DNA of 27,263 nucleotides, taken from assembly GCA_012512795.1 (NCBI GenBank), contig JAAZDL010000138.1, forward strand, positions 1-27,263, written 5' to 3'. Positions within the stretch are counted from its first letter, which is position 1. The number at the start of each line of letters is the position of its first letter. The notes below the pieces were generated by a model. The model searched no databases. It was given only the letters and a program-made list of their open reading frames with translations, and was not told the DNA's origin. Position numbers and translations under genes: made by a program. This DNA is from Mycoplasmatota bacterium. Lineage in GTDB: Bacteria; Bacillota_I; Bacilli_A; RF39; UBA660. This document shows, in pieces, positions 1-7,826 of the stretch.

Positions 1-109
1 GTACCAAACAATTATTAAGGAGATTATCGCATAGAGCACGCTTACAATACTTGATCTGGATCAATATTTCTTTTTATTCAGGCTTCATTTGTTAACTTGC
101 AAAAATGAT
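1..109. other. Unassigned leading segment
   Basis: No credible gene is visible here. All frames are broken by stops within about 30 codons and none has a ribosome binding site. Base composition over positions 1-180 is about 36% G+C, clearly higher than the coding sequence downstream. It contains a near-perfect palindrome, TTGATCTGGATCAA, at 51-64. It may be the edge of something that starts before the window. Confidence 0.4.
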
Positions 110-138
110 TTGCCAAACCGAGGATTGTCGATTACAAT
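110..138 (+). promoter_or_regulatory. Sigma-A promoter of tRNA-Gly
   Basis: A -35 box TTGCCA (110-115) and a -10 box TACAAT (133-138) are separated by 17 bases; each matches consensus at 5 of 6 positions. The predicted start near 145 leaves about 33 bases of 5' leader before the tRNA. Confidence 0.6.
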
Positions 139-177
139 GAATAGCGCTTCGGTCAAACACTTCTTTGCCAAGTACAT

Positions 178-251
178 GCAGGTGTAGTTTAGTGGTAGAA
201 CTTCAGCCTTCCAAGCTGACCGTGTGGGTTCGATTCCCATCACCTGCTCCA
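178..251 (+). tRNA. tRNA-Gly (anticodon TCC)
   Basis: A complete cloverleaf is visible. The acceptor stem is GCAGGTG (178-184) with CACCTGC (241-247), followed by discriminator T and an encoded CCA end (249-251). The anticodon stem TCAGC/GCTGA (203-207, 215-219) encloses a 7-base loop with TCC at 210-212. The T arm carries GGTTCGATTCC. It reads GGA and probably all glycine codons by wobble. It is a single-gene unit with its own promoter upstream and a hairpin terminator downstream. Confidence 0.97.
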
Positions 252-267
252 ATATTTAATATTTAAT

Positions 268-290
268 CGAACTTCTTAGTTCGTTTTTTT
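268..290 (+). terminator. Rho-independent terminator of tRNA-Gly
   Basis: Stem CGAACT (268-273) pairs with AGTTCG (278-283) around a 4-base loop, followed directly by seven T (284-290). Confidence 0.85.
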
Positions 291-456
291 ATGACTTAAA
301 TTAAAACAACTGAAAAGTAACCAAATCTATATGAAACATTAATTTGTAATACACTTATTCAATGCTCCAAATTCAAAATATATTAACTTAATGCTTTTTT
401 TGATTAAATTATAAATATATAATAATTATAAGAACTAGTATTATTTATCTTGAAAA

Positions 457-465
457 TGCTATAAT
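457..465 (+). promoter_or_regulatory. Extended -10 promoter of the 496-1653 gene
   Basis: TGCTATAAT is a perfect extended -10 element. No good -35 box is seen at the proper distance. The expected start is near 472, giving a leader of about 24 bases containing the GGAGGT ribosome binding site at 482-487. The AT-rich gap from 291 to 456 shows nothing else recognisable. Confidence 0.6.
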
Positions 466-495
466 TAATATATATATTTATGGAGGTAATATCAT

Positions 496-1653
496 ATGAA
501 ACCAATAAACTTATATAGAGGTATTGTCATATCTTATGATGAATTAGAAAATTTTGATTTAGTAAATGCTGATTTAGTTGTACCTTATGATCCTATTGTA
601 GATGAAGATGGAAATAAAACAGTCCTTGATGGAAATGAGTATGGCGTATATATGACTGATAATCCAAATATGGTAAATGATGTATATGGTAATGTGCATA
701 ATGATGGGAAACCAGTACAAGGTGGAATTACAATTGGTTTTCAAAGACAACCGATACTTATACCAAGTGTCGGCATATCATATGAAATTTCTACTCAAGA
801 CTTAAATGTTCATAAACCAAAAATAGCTAGTTTTTTAAAAGGACATTATAATAACGGTTTTCAAGGTAATGAGTGGATTGCTGATAAGATACCTTACAAT
901 AATTATAAAGTATATAGAATTAGAATTGGATCAGATATTCTTCACCCTGCTGAAGACATAAATATAATTGATAACAATATTGAGGAAGCTAAAAAAGAAG
1001 CACTTAAAAATATACAAATGAGAAAAAATAGATTAGTATCACTAGTAAATGAATTATCAAAAATGACACCAGTTCAAAGAAACAACATCTCTTCTCTTGA
1101 ATTAGATGTTCTTAAGGCTATTTACGGGAAAGATGGAGTTAGATATATAAACAATGATACAATAGATACTTCTAATAATATCGGAAGAATAAAACACTTG
1201 ATGGCTACTTTTTATAATAATGAAAATAGAATAATAAACTTTTCAGTTTTAGGATACATTGAAGATATAAATAAAAAACTATCAAAAACTGAAAATTCTA
1301 ACTTATTTGAAACATTAGAGCAAATTGTATTAAATGATATACAAAATATGTTAGATAAAAAAAATAACTTTGTTCAGAAAAAAATGAATGAAGGTGTTGA
1401 ATTTTCAACTAAATATTTTGATAGTAAAGTAGAAACAATGAGGAGTATATTGAAAATTCTATTGACAACTAAAATCAAAGACGAAAAACAAATTGAAATA
1501 GATAATTTAAACCCACAACTTACTCCAAAAAATAAAAGAGTTTTAAAAGAGCAAGAAACACAAAAAAATAATGATTTTAGATACAATGAAAATGCAGAAG
1601 ATAATCAAGAAAATATCTATGATGAAGAACAAGAACATAGAATGTTATTATAA
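496..1653 (+). CDS. Unrecognised protein, possible ADP-ribosyltransferase-like fold
   Basis: I do not recognise the family with certainty. The 385-residue product is preceded by a strong ribosome binding site, GGAGGT, 8 bases before the ATG. No signal peptide or membrane segment is visible, so it should be cytosolic unless exported by a dedicated route. The first 165 residues look like a compact alpha/beta domain. LYRGI near residue 8 resembles the first conserved strand (Arg) of ADP-ribosyltransferases. YGVYMTDNPN near 49-58 resembles their G-[IV]-Y-[FM]-[TS] strand. GNEWI near 124-128 could supply the catalytic Glu. Residues from about 165 on are mostly charged helices, ending in an acidic, Asn/Gln-rich tail. 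The gene stands alone between its own promoter and a terminator. The ART assignment is inference from motif spacing only; it could be an unrelated domain of unknown function. Confidence 0.55.
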   Translation: MKPINLYRGIVISYDELENFDLVNADLVVPYDPIVDEDGNKTVLDGNEYGVYMTDNPNMVNDVYGNVHNDGKPVQGGITIGFQRQPILIPSVGISYEISTQDLNVHKPKIASFLKGHYNNGFQGNEWIADKIPYNNYKVYRIRIGSDILHPAEDINIIDNNIEEAKKEALKNIQMRKNRLVSLVNELSKMTPVQRNNISSLELDVLKAIYGKDGVRYINNDTIDTSNNIGRIKHLMATFYNNENRIINFSVLGYIEDINKKLSKTENSNLFETLEQIVLNDIQNMLDKKNNFVQKKMNEGVEFSTKYFDSKVETMRSILKILLTTKIKDEKQIEIDNLNPQLTPKNKRVLKEQETQKNNDFRYNENAEDNQENIYDEEQEHRMLL

Positions 1654-1665
1654 TTTATGTCATTT

Positions 1666-1690
1666 AAAAAACTGATTTTATTCAGTTTTT
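1666..1690. terminator. Bidirectional terminator between convergent genes
   Basis: A run AAAAAACTGA (1666-1675) pairs with TCAGTTTTT (1682-1690). The A run gives a T tract on the reverse strand and the T run serves the forward strand. The stop codon of the reverse-strand gene (1678-1680) lies inside the loop. Confidence 0.75.
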
Positions 1691-2529
1691 ATTTCTTTAT
1701 ATACATCATAACTACTTTTGGATTGCTCTATGATTGTACTTAATATTTCATCTTCCATTGAAGAACCAAACCCTACAAAAGATTTGTTCCCAATAATTAT
1801 ATAAGGGACACCTTTTACTGTTTCTCCTAATACTGAAGAAAATTGATTTAAAATATTAACATTTTTCTCATTAAACCATACTTCAAAGTAATAAATATTA
1901 TAATACTTGCTATATTCTTCTTTTATACTTTCTAAAAAGCGAAATTCTTCTTCACATCTAGGACAACCGTTTCCCCAAAAGAAGTATAAATTAACTTTAT
2001 TATCTTCAAAAGTTATATCTTCCAATTTAGAGTTTTCAGTTATTATAGTTTTATTATCTTCTTTTTTATCATTTAGTGATACGTATTTAGTAAACCATTT
2101 TTTAAACCCTGATACTGATTTATAATAATCTAAATCTTTATCGTTATTAGCATCTAAATATGCTACTGCTTCACCTTTACTATATATAACAGCAGTCGGA
2201 TAATATTTAATACAATTATTCATATCCGTGCTTTCTATATTTGAAAATTGCATTTTATAAAAACTTATTTTATAAGTATTTGAAAACTCAGTTAAAATAT
2301 CATTAAATTCATATGAAGCTGCACAAAGTGGTTGATATATAAATACTATAAAAGATGATTTATCATTTTCTAATTTTTTAAATTCATCACTATTTATTTC
2401 AACAATATTACTAACACCATAATATTCACTATCTAAATATACAGTATCTTTTTTAAATATTTTAAAAAATAAAATTATTGAAGACAATAGTAATACAAAT
2501 ATTATAAGTGCCAATAATATTTTTTTCAT
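1678..2529 (-). CDS. Membrane-anchored double thioredoxin-fold protein
   Basis: This 283-residue protein has an uncleaved N-terminal membrane anchor (about residues 4-24) that places the rest outside the membrane. Two thioredoxin-like domains follow. The first (about 45-150) has PLCAAS at 67-72, a CxxS version of the active site, and YYPTAV with the usual cis-proline at 111. The second (about 165-270) has a complete GCPRC redox motif at 188-192 and VPYI with cis-proline 242. The expected role is thiol-disulfide exchange on the outer face of the membrane. In CxxS domains the missing second cysteine usually favours isomerase-like or mixed-disulfide chemistry. Its start codon overlaps the stop of the rhodanese lipoprotein gene by one base (TAATG), so translation is probably coupled and the two likely act together. 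The domain assignment is strong; the substrate is unknown. Confidence 0.85.
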   Translation of the reverse strand: MKKILLALIIFVLLLSSIILFFKIFKKDTVYLDSEYYGVSNIVEINSDEFKKLENDKSSFIVFIYQPLCAASYEFNDILTEFSNTYKISFYKMQFSNIESTDMNNCIKYYPTAVIYSKGEAVAYLDANNDKDLDYYKSVSGFKKWFTKYVSLNDKKEDNKTIITENSKLEDITFEDNKVNLYFFWGNGCPRCEEEFRFLESIKEEYSKYYNIYYFEVWFNEKNVNILNQFSSVLGETVKGVPYIIIGNKSFVGFGSSMEDEILSTIIEQSKSSYDVYKEIKTE

Positions 2530-3179
2530 TATTTTACCTCATGCATAGTTTCTATATCAATATCGTGATAAGTAATTTTCCAAAAATCATACACAACTTT
2601 TCCATCTAATGTGTTTTTAACATGAACATTATTGTTTCCTTTATAAAACCAGTACCCACCTACATTATAAATTTTAGTTTTATCCCATCCAAGTGCTACT
2701 AGCATATTTTTCATCATGAAAGAATATCCACCACCTCCACACATTAAGAAAATATTTTTATCTTTTGGAAAGTAATATTCTAAGTATTCCATAGATTCTT
2801 TATAATTTGCAATATATTTTCCTTCATCATTTAATGTAAACAATGTTTTGCCAGTATAGCTATCTCCTACTTCTTCAGGAAGTCCAGTTACATTTACTAG
2901 TATTGGAAAAGGTATAGCTTCAAATCCTTTTACAAAACCTGATAAGTAAGAATCCCCACCTATTGCTTCATAATCTCCTGGATCTTCTAACATTCTCATA
3001 TCTCTATAAACAGTATCTTCTCTATTTAAATAATTATCAATTGTCTCCTCGTTTATATTTTTATCAATGCCGAAAGTCCCCCTTAAACCATCAGTTGCCT
3101 CTGGCTTAGGTAACGCTTTGTTTGAACAACCACATAAAAATAATAATACTATTGTGATTGCAAGTAATGTTTTTTTCAT
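2529..3179 (-). CDS. Rhodanese-domain lipoprotein
   Basis: The 216-residue product begins with a lipoprotein signal peptide: two Lys, a hydrophobic stretch and the lipobox LCGC, with the lipidated Cys at 18. A rhodanese-like domain covers about residues 68-185. The segment FLMCGGGGYS has the putative active-site Cys 147 in the glycine-rich loop, followed by LGW and the VGGYW strand seen in many sulfurtransferase domains. It should sit on the outer face of the membrane and carry sulfur or act as a thiol partner. The ribosome binding site AGGAGA lies just before the ATG. The downstream double thioredoxin-fold gene overlaps it by one base, so the operon pairs a persulfide-type domain with a thiol reductase or isomerase. 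The substrate cannot be inferred. Confidence 0.82.
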   Translation of the reverse strand: MKKTLLAITIVLLFLCGCSNKALPKPEATDGLRGTFGIDKNINEETIDNYLNREDTVYRDMRMLEDPGDYEAIGGDSYLSGFVKGFEAIPFPILVNVTGLPEEVGDSYTGKTLFTLNDEGKYIANYKESMEYLEYYFPKDKNIFLMCGGGGYSFMMKNMLVALGWDKTKIYNVGGYWFYKGNNNVHVKNTLDGKVVYDFWKITYHDIDIETMHEVK

Positions 3180-3237
3180 ATTTTTCTCCTTTTAAATAAT
3201 TTTATCTTTATTTATATTATTTTACAATAAATTTATA

Positions 3238-3266
3238 GTTGATTTAACTCAACAATTAGTTGAGTT
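3238..3266. repeat. Three-armed inverted repeat upstream of the redox operon
   Basis: GTTGA (3238-3242), TCAAC (3249-3253) and GTTGA (3259-3263) can pair in two mutually exclusive ways. The longer arm pair is AACTCAAC/GTTGAGTT (3246-3253, 3259-3266). It touches the stop codon of the reverse-strand regulator gene (3267-3269) and lies upstream of the rhodanese gene. On the reverse strand no T tract follows, so it is not an ordinary terminator for the regulator gene. It may be an operator. Confidence 0.55.
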
Positions 3267-3968
3267 TTAATTTTGACAATCACTATCTAAATTTATTGGT
3301 ACTTTGTAAGTAATAACTTTATCATTAAGATCTGTAGCATTTATTTGTAAATATATTTTAGCTTCTTTAAAACTACTACAACTTGTTGAATATTTATCTA
3401 TGTTAAATCGTATATTTTTTAGGTATTCATCTAAAGTAGTTTCATTTGTATTTTCTGTTTTACATTGATCAATTTTAACTTCTACATTACCATTTTCTTC
3501 ATACAACACACATTCAATATTTTTATATTTATCATTTTTCTCTGAACCACAATAATTAATACTAGAAATGTATATAGAAGATTTTTCTTTATTATAAGCA
3601 GCTATACCACTTATATCAAAGTTTTCACATGTAGACGATAAAGTTTTAAATTCATAATCTTTTGTACTTACTTTATAAAATAATATTATACTTAGTACTA
3701 ATAAAATAACTAAGATAAAGTATGTTATTAAATTATTTGTTCTTTTGTTTTTCTTGCTTATTCTTTTACCTTCTAATATCTCATTAATATCTACATTAAA
3801 CTCTTTACTTATTTCTTTTAATATTGATATATCTGGTATATTTTTACCATTTTCCCATTTTGAAACTGCTTGAAAAGTTACACCTAGTTTTTTTGCTAAT
3901 TCTTGTTGTGTTAGATTATTTTGTTTTCTTATATATTTAATAAATTTTCCAATTTTATCTTGATCCAT
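3267..3968 (-). CDS. Membrane-anchored Xre/HTH_3 regulator with cysteine-containing outer domain
   Basis: Residues 9-63 form a classical Cro/C1-type helix-turn-helix, with LTQQELAKKLGV followed by VSKWENGKNIPD. A lysine-rich linker leads to one membrane segment (about 79-99). Residues 100-233 then lie outside and carry six cysteines (114, 140, 153, 169, 197, 231). The layout suggests one-component transmembrane signalling: the outside domain senses something and the DNA-binding domain responds. An even number of exposed cysteines is consistent with disulfides. The ribosome binding site GGAGG precedes the ATG. It lies between the extracytoplasmic thiol operon and a divergent ABC transporter, and either could be its target. 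The HTH and topology are clear; the signal is unknown. Confidence 0.85.
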   Translation of the reverse strand: MDQDKIGKFIKYIRKQNNLTQQELAKKLGVTFQAVSKWENGKNIPDISILKEISKEFNVDINEILEGKRISKKNKRTNNLITYFILVILLVLSIILFYKVSTKDYEFKTLSSTCENFDISGIAAYNKEKSSIYISSINYCGSEKNDKYKNIECVLYEENGNVEVKIDQCKTENTNETTLDEYLKNIRFNIDKYSTSCSSFKEAKIYLQINATDLNDKVITYKVPINLDSDCQN

Positions 3969-4000
3969 AATATTCCTCCTTACTTAAAGGTATATATTTA

Positions 4001-4029
4001 ATTATATCATTTTTTTTGATATTTGTTTA
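4001..4029 (-). promoter_or_regulatory. Promoter of the Xre regulator with overlapping inverted repeat
   Basis: On the reverse strand TGATATAAT is an extended -10 (box at 4006-4001), with a fair -35 TAAACA (4029-4024) 17 bases away. ATATCA (4004-4009) and TGATAT (4017-4022) form an inverted repeat that overlaps the -10 and spacer, so it is a possible autoregulatory operator. Confidence 0.5.
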
Positions 4030-4074
4030 TTACATATAATAATCATATAAAAGTATTAATTTTAATTAAAAAGA

Positions 4075-4083
4075 TGTTATAAT
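4075..4083 (+). promoter_or_regulatory. Extended -10 promoter of the ABC transporter operon
   Basis: TGTTATAAT is a perfect extended -10 with box at 4078-4083. Transcription should start near 4090. A GGAAGG ribosome binding site lies between there and the ATG at 4119. Confidence 0.6.
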
Positions 4084-4118
4084 AAACTTGAAGAAAATAA
4101 TGGGAAGGAAGTGACTAT

Positions 4119-4817
4119 ATGTATATAGAACTTAGAAAAGTTAGTAAGAATTATGTAATGGGAGATATTACTATAGTAGCTGCGGATAAAGTATCATTTG
4201 GAATTGAAAAAGGTGAATTAGCAGTTGTTCTTGGACCTTCAGGTGCTGGAAAAACTACCGTACTTAATATTTTAGGTGGTATGGACACTTGTGATTCAGG
4301 AAATATAATTGTTGATGGTAAAGATATTTCAACATATTCAAGTCATGATTTAACTAAATATAGAAGAAATGATATTGGTTTTGTTTTTCAATTTTATAAT
4401 TTAGTTCAAAATTTAACTTCTCTTGAAAACATAGAATTAACTAATCAAATTTGCAAAAATACTATACCTGCTACTGAAGTTCTCACTAGTGTTGGATTAA
4501 AAGATAGAATGAATAACTTTCCTTCACAATTATCTGGTGGAGAGCAACAAAGAGTTGCCATAGCAAGAGCACTTGCTAAGAAACCAAAATTGCTTCTATG
4601 TGATGAGCCAACCGGAGCACTTGATTCAAAAACAGGTCAAAAAGTATTGGAAGTATTACAAAACACTTGTAAAGAATATGGTATAACTGTTGTAATAATA
4701 ACTCATAACTCTGCTATTGCTGGAATAGCTAATAGAGTTATAAAAATGAGAAACGGAAGTGTATCAGAAATAATAGTAAATGAAAATCCATTAAAAATAA
4801 AGGAGATTAATTGGTAA
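4119..4817 (+). CDS. ABC transporter ATPase, MacB/LolD type
   Basis: This 232-residue nucleotide-binding subunit has all the expected motifs. Walker A is GPSGAGKTT at 39-47, the Q-loop lies in VFQFYNLVQNLT (89-100), the signature is LSGGEQQR (138-145), Walker B is LLLCDEPTGALD (158-169), and the H-loop His is 196. Length and the CDEPTGALD sequence fit the family that partners FtsX/MacB-type permeases, which work as mechanotransmitters and do not move solutes through a channel. It is the first gene of a two-gene operon; its stop overlaps the permease ATG by one base. The divergent neighbour is a membrane-anchored Xre regulator. Family members include antimicrobial-peptide resistance and lipoprotein-release systems; which applies here is not shown by the sequence. 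Confidence 0.95.
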   Translation: MYIELRKVSKNYVMGDITIVAADKVSFGIEKGELAVVLGPSGAGKTTVLNILGGMDTCDSGNIIVDGKDISTYSSHDLTKYRRNDIGFVFQFYNLVQNLTSLENIELTNQICKNTIPATEVLTSVGLKDRMNNFPSQLSGGEQQRVAIARALAKKPKLLLCDEPTGALDSKTGQKVLEVLQNTCKEYGITVVIITHNSAIAGIANRVIKMRNGSVSEIIVNENPLKIKEINW

Positions 4818-7777
4818 TGAAACTTTTACTAAAAAATACTATTAGAAAGATAAAGAAGTCTTTTGGTAGATTTCTTTCAATAATGTTTATTATTGCTCTT
4901 GGAATAAGTGTTTTTATGGGACTTAGAGAGTCTACTGCTGGTATGCTTTATACGGCAGATAATTATTATGATGAACATAATCTAATGGACTTTAAAATAG
5001 TTAGTACTCATGGATTTACAAAAGATGATATAACTTCTATTAAAAGATTAGTTAACATTAAAAACGTTATACCTTCCTACTCTATAGATGTACTTAACAA
5101 TGGGGAATCTATAAGAGTTCATGCTATTGAAGAAAACATAAATAATGTAATTCTTGTAGAAGGTAACATGCCTAATAATAACAACGAATGTGTTGCAGAT
5201 TATTACAAATTTAAATTAAATGATACAGTTACTTTTGAAAACGATGATTTAGAAGATATCTTATCAGTTTCAAAATGTAAAGTAGTAGGACTTATAAAGT
5301 CAGTTCTTTATGTTAGAGATGAAAAAGGAATATCAAATACAGGCAACGGTAAATTATCATCTTTTGTATTTATAAATAAAGATGCTTTTATATCAGAATA
5401 TTATACTGAAGTTTACATAGAATCAAAAAACTCTAAAGAAAGTAATTCTTATTTTAGTGATTATGATGATGCGGTAATTCCTTTAAAGAAAGAACTAGAA
5501 GCACTAAAACCAATAAGAGAAACTATTAGATACGAAGAAATATTAAAAGAAGCTAACGATAAAATAATAGAAATTCAAAATGAAATAGATAAAGAAGTAA
5601 AAACATCACAAAATAAGTTGGATGATGCAAAAAAAGAATTGGATGAAGGCAAAGAAAAACTGGAGTCTAATAAAAATAAAGGTTTAAAAGAAATTGAAAA
5701 TAATAGAAAAAAATTAAATCAAAGTAAGAATGATCTTCTAAGCGCTCTAAGCAGTGCTGGAATCCAAGAAAAAGATTTAAATAACTATATTTCTAGTTTA
5801 TTAAATACAATTAATAGTTTAAAAGAACAACTTACTTTCTTAGATGAAACAAGTGATGAATATACTTACTTAAGTACTCAAATAACTGAACTTGAAAAAA
5901 ATTATAATAATCTAATAATGATTCGTAAAAGTTTAGAAGAAGTTAATAAAGGACTCGTTACTTTAGAAAATAGTTATAATACTTTTAAAAACACTATTGA
6001 TAAAGAAGAGAAAAAACTAGAAGAAGGATATACTTCATATGAAAAAGGAATAAAAGAACTTAGTGAAGCAAAAGAAGATGCTAATAAAAAAATAGAAGAT
6101 GCTAAAGAAGAATTAGAAAAAATTGAAAAACCTGTATGGTACTTACTCGATAGAACTGACAATAGTGGATATATAAGCTACAAAGAAGATATTGTTAAAG
6201 TGGATGCTATTGCTAAAATATTACCTATATTTTTTATAATAATTGTTGTATTAATGATTTTAAATACACTTACAAGACTAATCGAAGAAGAAAGAACTGA
6301 AATGGGAATACTTCTTTCAAATGGGTTTAGTAAATCTAATATAATATTTAGTTATTTAGTATATGTTCTATCTGCAGGATTAATTGGACTTGAATTAGGA
6401 TTAACTATTGGTTATAGTATTATACCTAAAATAATATATAGTGTTTTTTTGGCTAGATACTATGTACCTAAACTTATAACAGTTGTTAGTCCATTGCCTT
6501 TTTCTCTTGTCATTACAATAACTATAGCAATAGTAGTAATAGTAACCGTTATATCTTGTATGAAAGAGTTAAAAGAAGTACCTGCTAATCTCCTTAGAAT
6601 GAAACCACCAAAAACTGGTAAAAAAGTTTTCGCAGAAAGATTAGACTTCTTATGGAGAAGATTAAACTTTATGGGAAAAACTACTATAAGAAATTTATTT
6701 AGATATAAAAAAAGAATTGTTATGACAGTTCTAGGTGTTGCAGGTTGTACAGCTTTATTAGTAGCAGGTATGGGAATTAACGATAGTATTAATACAATTT
6801 CTAAACTTCAATATAAAGATATATTAAAATATGATGCTATGTATATTTTAAAAAAGGAATCTACAGAAATACCTGATTCTTTAAATAAACTATTTGAAAA
6901 AAAGAACATTACTAATCCACTTCTTGTTAATCAAAATGCATATACATTTAGTTTTGATAACAAAACAGAAGATGTGTATGTAGTAGTTCCTAAGGATACT
7001 ATAAACTTTAAGAATTATTTTAACCTAACAAGTACAATAAGTGAAGAAAAAATATCTATACCTGATGATGGGGCTGTTATTACAAATCAACTAGCCGATC
7101 ATTTAAAAGTAAAAGTTGGAGATAGTATAAATATTAGAAACAGTGACAACGAATTAGTTATACTACGTGTTTCTGATATTGTATACAATTATGTTTCACA
7201 TTATATTTATATAAACGAGAAATATTATAACGAAATATTTGAAGAAGAAATACTATATAATAGTGTAATAGCAAATGGAAAAGTTGATGATAATATAAAA
7301 CTTAGTGATTATAATTTGTTAATAATAAATTACACAAAAGATATTGTTAAAACTTTCGATAGTTTCGTTAATGGATTAAATAAAATAATAATTATGATAG
7401 TGGTATTTGCTTGTTTCTTAGCATTCATTGTTTTATACAATCTTACAATAATAAATTTAAGCGAAAGAAAAAGAGAAATAGCTACATTTAAAGTATTAGG
7501 GTTCTACGATAAAGAAATATCTACTTTTGTATATAGAGAAACTTTAATACTAACTATATTTGGAATACTTTTCGGATTAGTTCTTGGCATTTATTTACAT
7601 CAATTTATAATAACAACAGCTGAGACAGATAATATTATGTTCTTAAGAGAAATAAAGCCTTTAAGTTATGTAATATCAGCTTTAATTACAATTGTGTTTT
7701 CATTTATAGTTCAAATAATATTAAAAAAATCATTAAGAAAAATTGATATGATTGATTCTTTAAAGTCTATTGAATAA
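4817..7777 (+). CDS. FtsX/MacB-type ABC permease with internal coiled coil
   Basis: This large permease (986 residues from the ATG at 4817) partners the ATPase before it. An in-frame TTG at 4811 is only 5 bases from the AGGAG site (4801-4805). The ATG is better placed and gives the tight TAATG overlap. Layout: a first membrane helix near 15-35; an outside domain; a long charged helical coiled coil (about 235-440) rich in Lys and Glu; a block of three membrane helices (about 465-580) forming the first FtsX domain; then a repeat of the plan with a helix near 635-655, a second outside domain, and three helices near 860-970. The coiled coil would project from the cell surface. No downstream gene belongs to the operon; a hairpin follows the stop. 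The substrate is unknown; peptide resistance or envelope remodelling are both possible. Confidence 0.92.
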   Translation: MKLLLKNTIRKIKKSFGRFLSIMFIIALGISVFMGLRESTAGMLYTADNYYDEHNLMDFKIVSTHGFTKDDITSIKRLVNIKNVIPSYSIDVLNNGESIRVHAIEENINNVILVEGNMPNNNNECVADYYKFKLNDTVTFENDDLEDILSVSKCKVVGLIKSVLYVRDEKGISNTGNGKLSSFVFINKDAFISEYYTEVYIESKNSKESNSYFSDYDDAVIPLKKELEALKPIRETIRYEEILKEANDKIIEIQNEIDKEVKTSQNKLDDAKKELDEGKEKLESNKNKGLKEIENNRKKLNQSKNDLLSALSSAGIQEKDLNNYISSLLNTINSLKEQLTFLDETSDEYTYLSTQITELEKNYNNLIMIRKSLEEVNKGLVTLENSYNTFKNTIDKEEKKLEEGYTSYEKGIKELSEAKEDANKKIEDAKEELEKIEKPVWYLLDRTDNSGYISYKEDIVKVDAIAKILPIFFIIIVVLMILNTLTRLIEEERTEMGILLSNGFSKSNIIFSYLVYVLSAGLIGLELGLTIGYSIIPKIIYSVFLARYYVPKLITVVSPLPFSLVITITIAIVVIVTVISCMKELKEVPANLLRMKPPKTGKKVFAERLDFLWRRLNFMGKTTIRNLFRYKKRIVMTVLGVAGCTALLVAGMGINDSINTISKLQYKDILKYDAMYILKKESTEIPDSLNKLFEKKNITNPLLVNQNAYTFSFDNKTEDVYVVVPKDTINFKNYFNLTSTISEEKISIPDDGAVITNQLADHLKVKVGDSINIRNSDNELVILRVSDIVYNYVSHYIYINEKYYNEIFEEEILYNSVIANGKVDDNIKLSDYNLLIINYTKDIVKTFDSFVNGLNKIIIMIVVFACFLAFIVLYNLTIINLSERKREIATFKVLGFYDKEISTFVYRETLILTIFGILFGLVLGIYLHQFIITTAETDNIMFLREIKPLSYVISALITIVFSFIVQIILKKSLRKIDMIDSLKSIE

Positions 7778-7787
7778 TAAAGTAATT

Positions 7788-7826
7788 AAAAAAGATAATA
7801 TAGTTACTTACTATCTTGTCTTTTTT
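7788..7826. terminator. Bidirectional terminator between convergent operons
   Basis: An A6 run (7788-7793) leads into a stem, GATAATATAG against CTATCTTGTC (7794-7803, 7811-7820, with one mismatch and a G-T pair), followed by T6 (7821-7826). The reverse-strand stop (7804-7806) sits in the loop. Confidence 0.65.

Noticed and set aside
85..177. A 30-codon reverse-strand reading frame beginning ATG at 177
   Set aside because: It has no ribosome binding site, overlaps the tRNA promoter and is too short to support.
3246..3266. Ordinary terminator for the Xre regulator gene
   Set aside because: On the reverse strand the hairpin is followed by AAATC and not by a T tract.
4811..4816. TTG start for the large permease
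   Set aside because: Only 5 bases from AGGAG; the ATG at 4817 gives better spacing and the usual one-base overlap.
5974..6162. Reverse-strand frame within the coiled coil of the permease gene
   Set aside because: Ser/Phe-rich antisense shadow of Lys/Glu-rich codons without a ribosome binding site.
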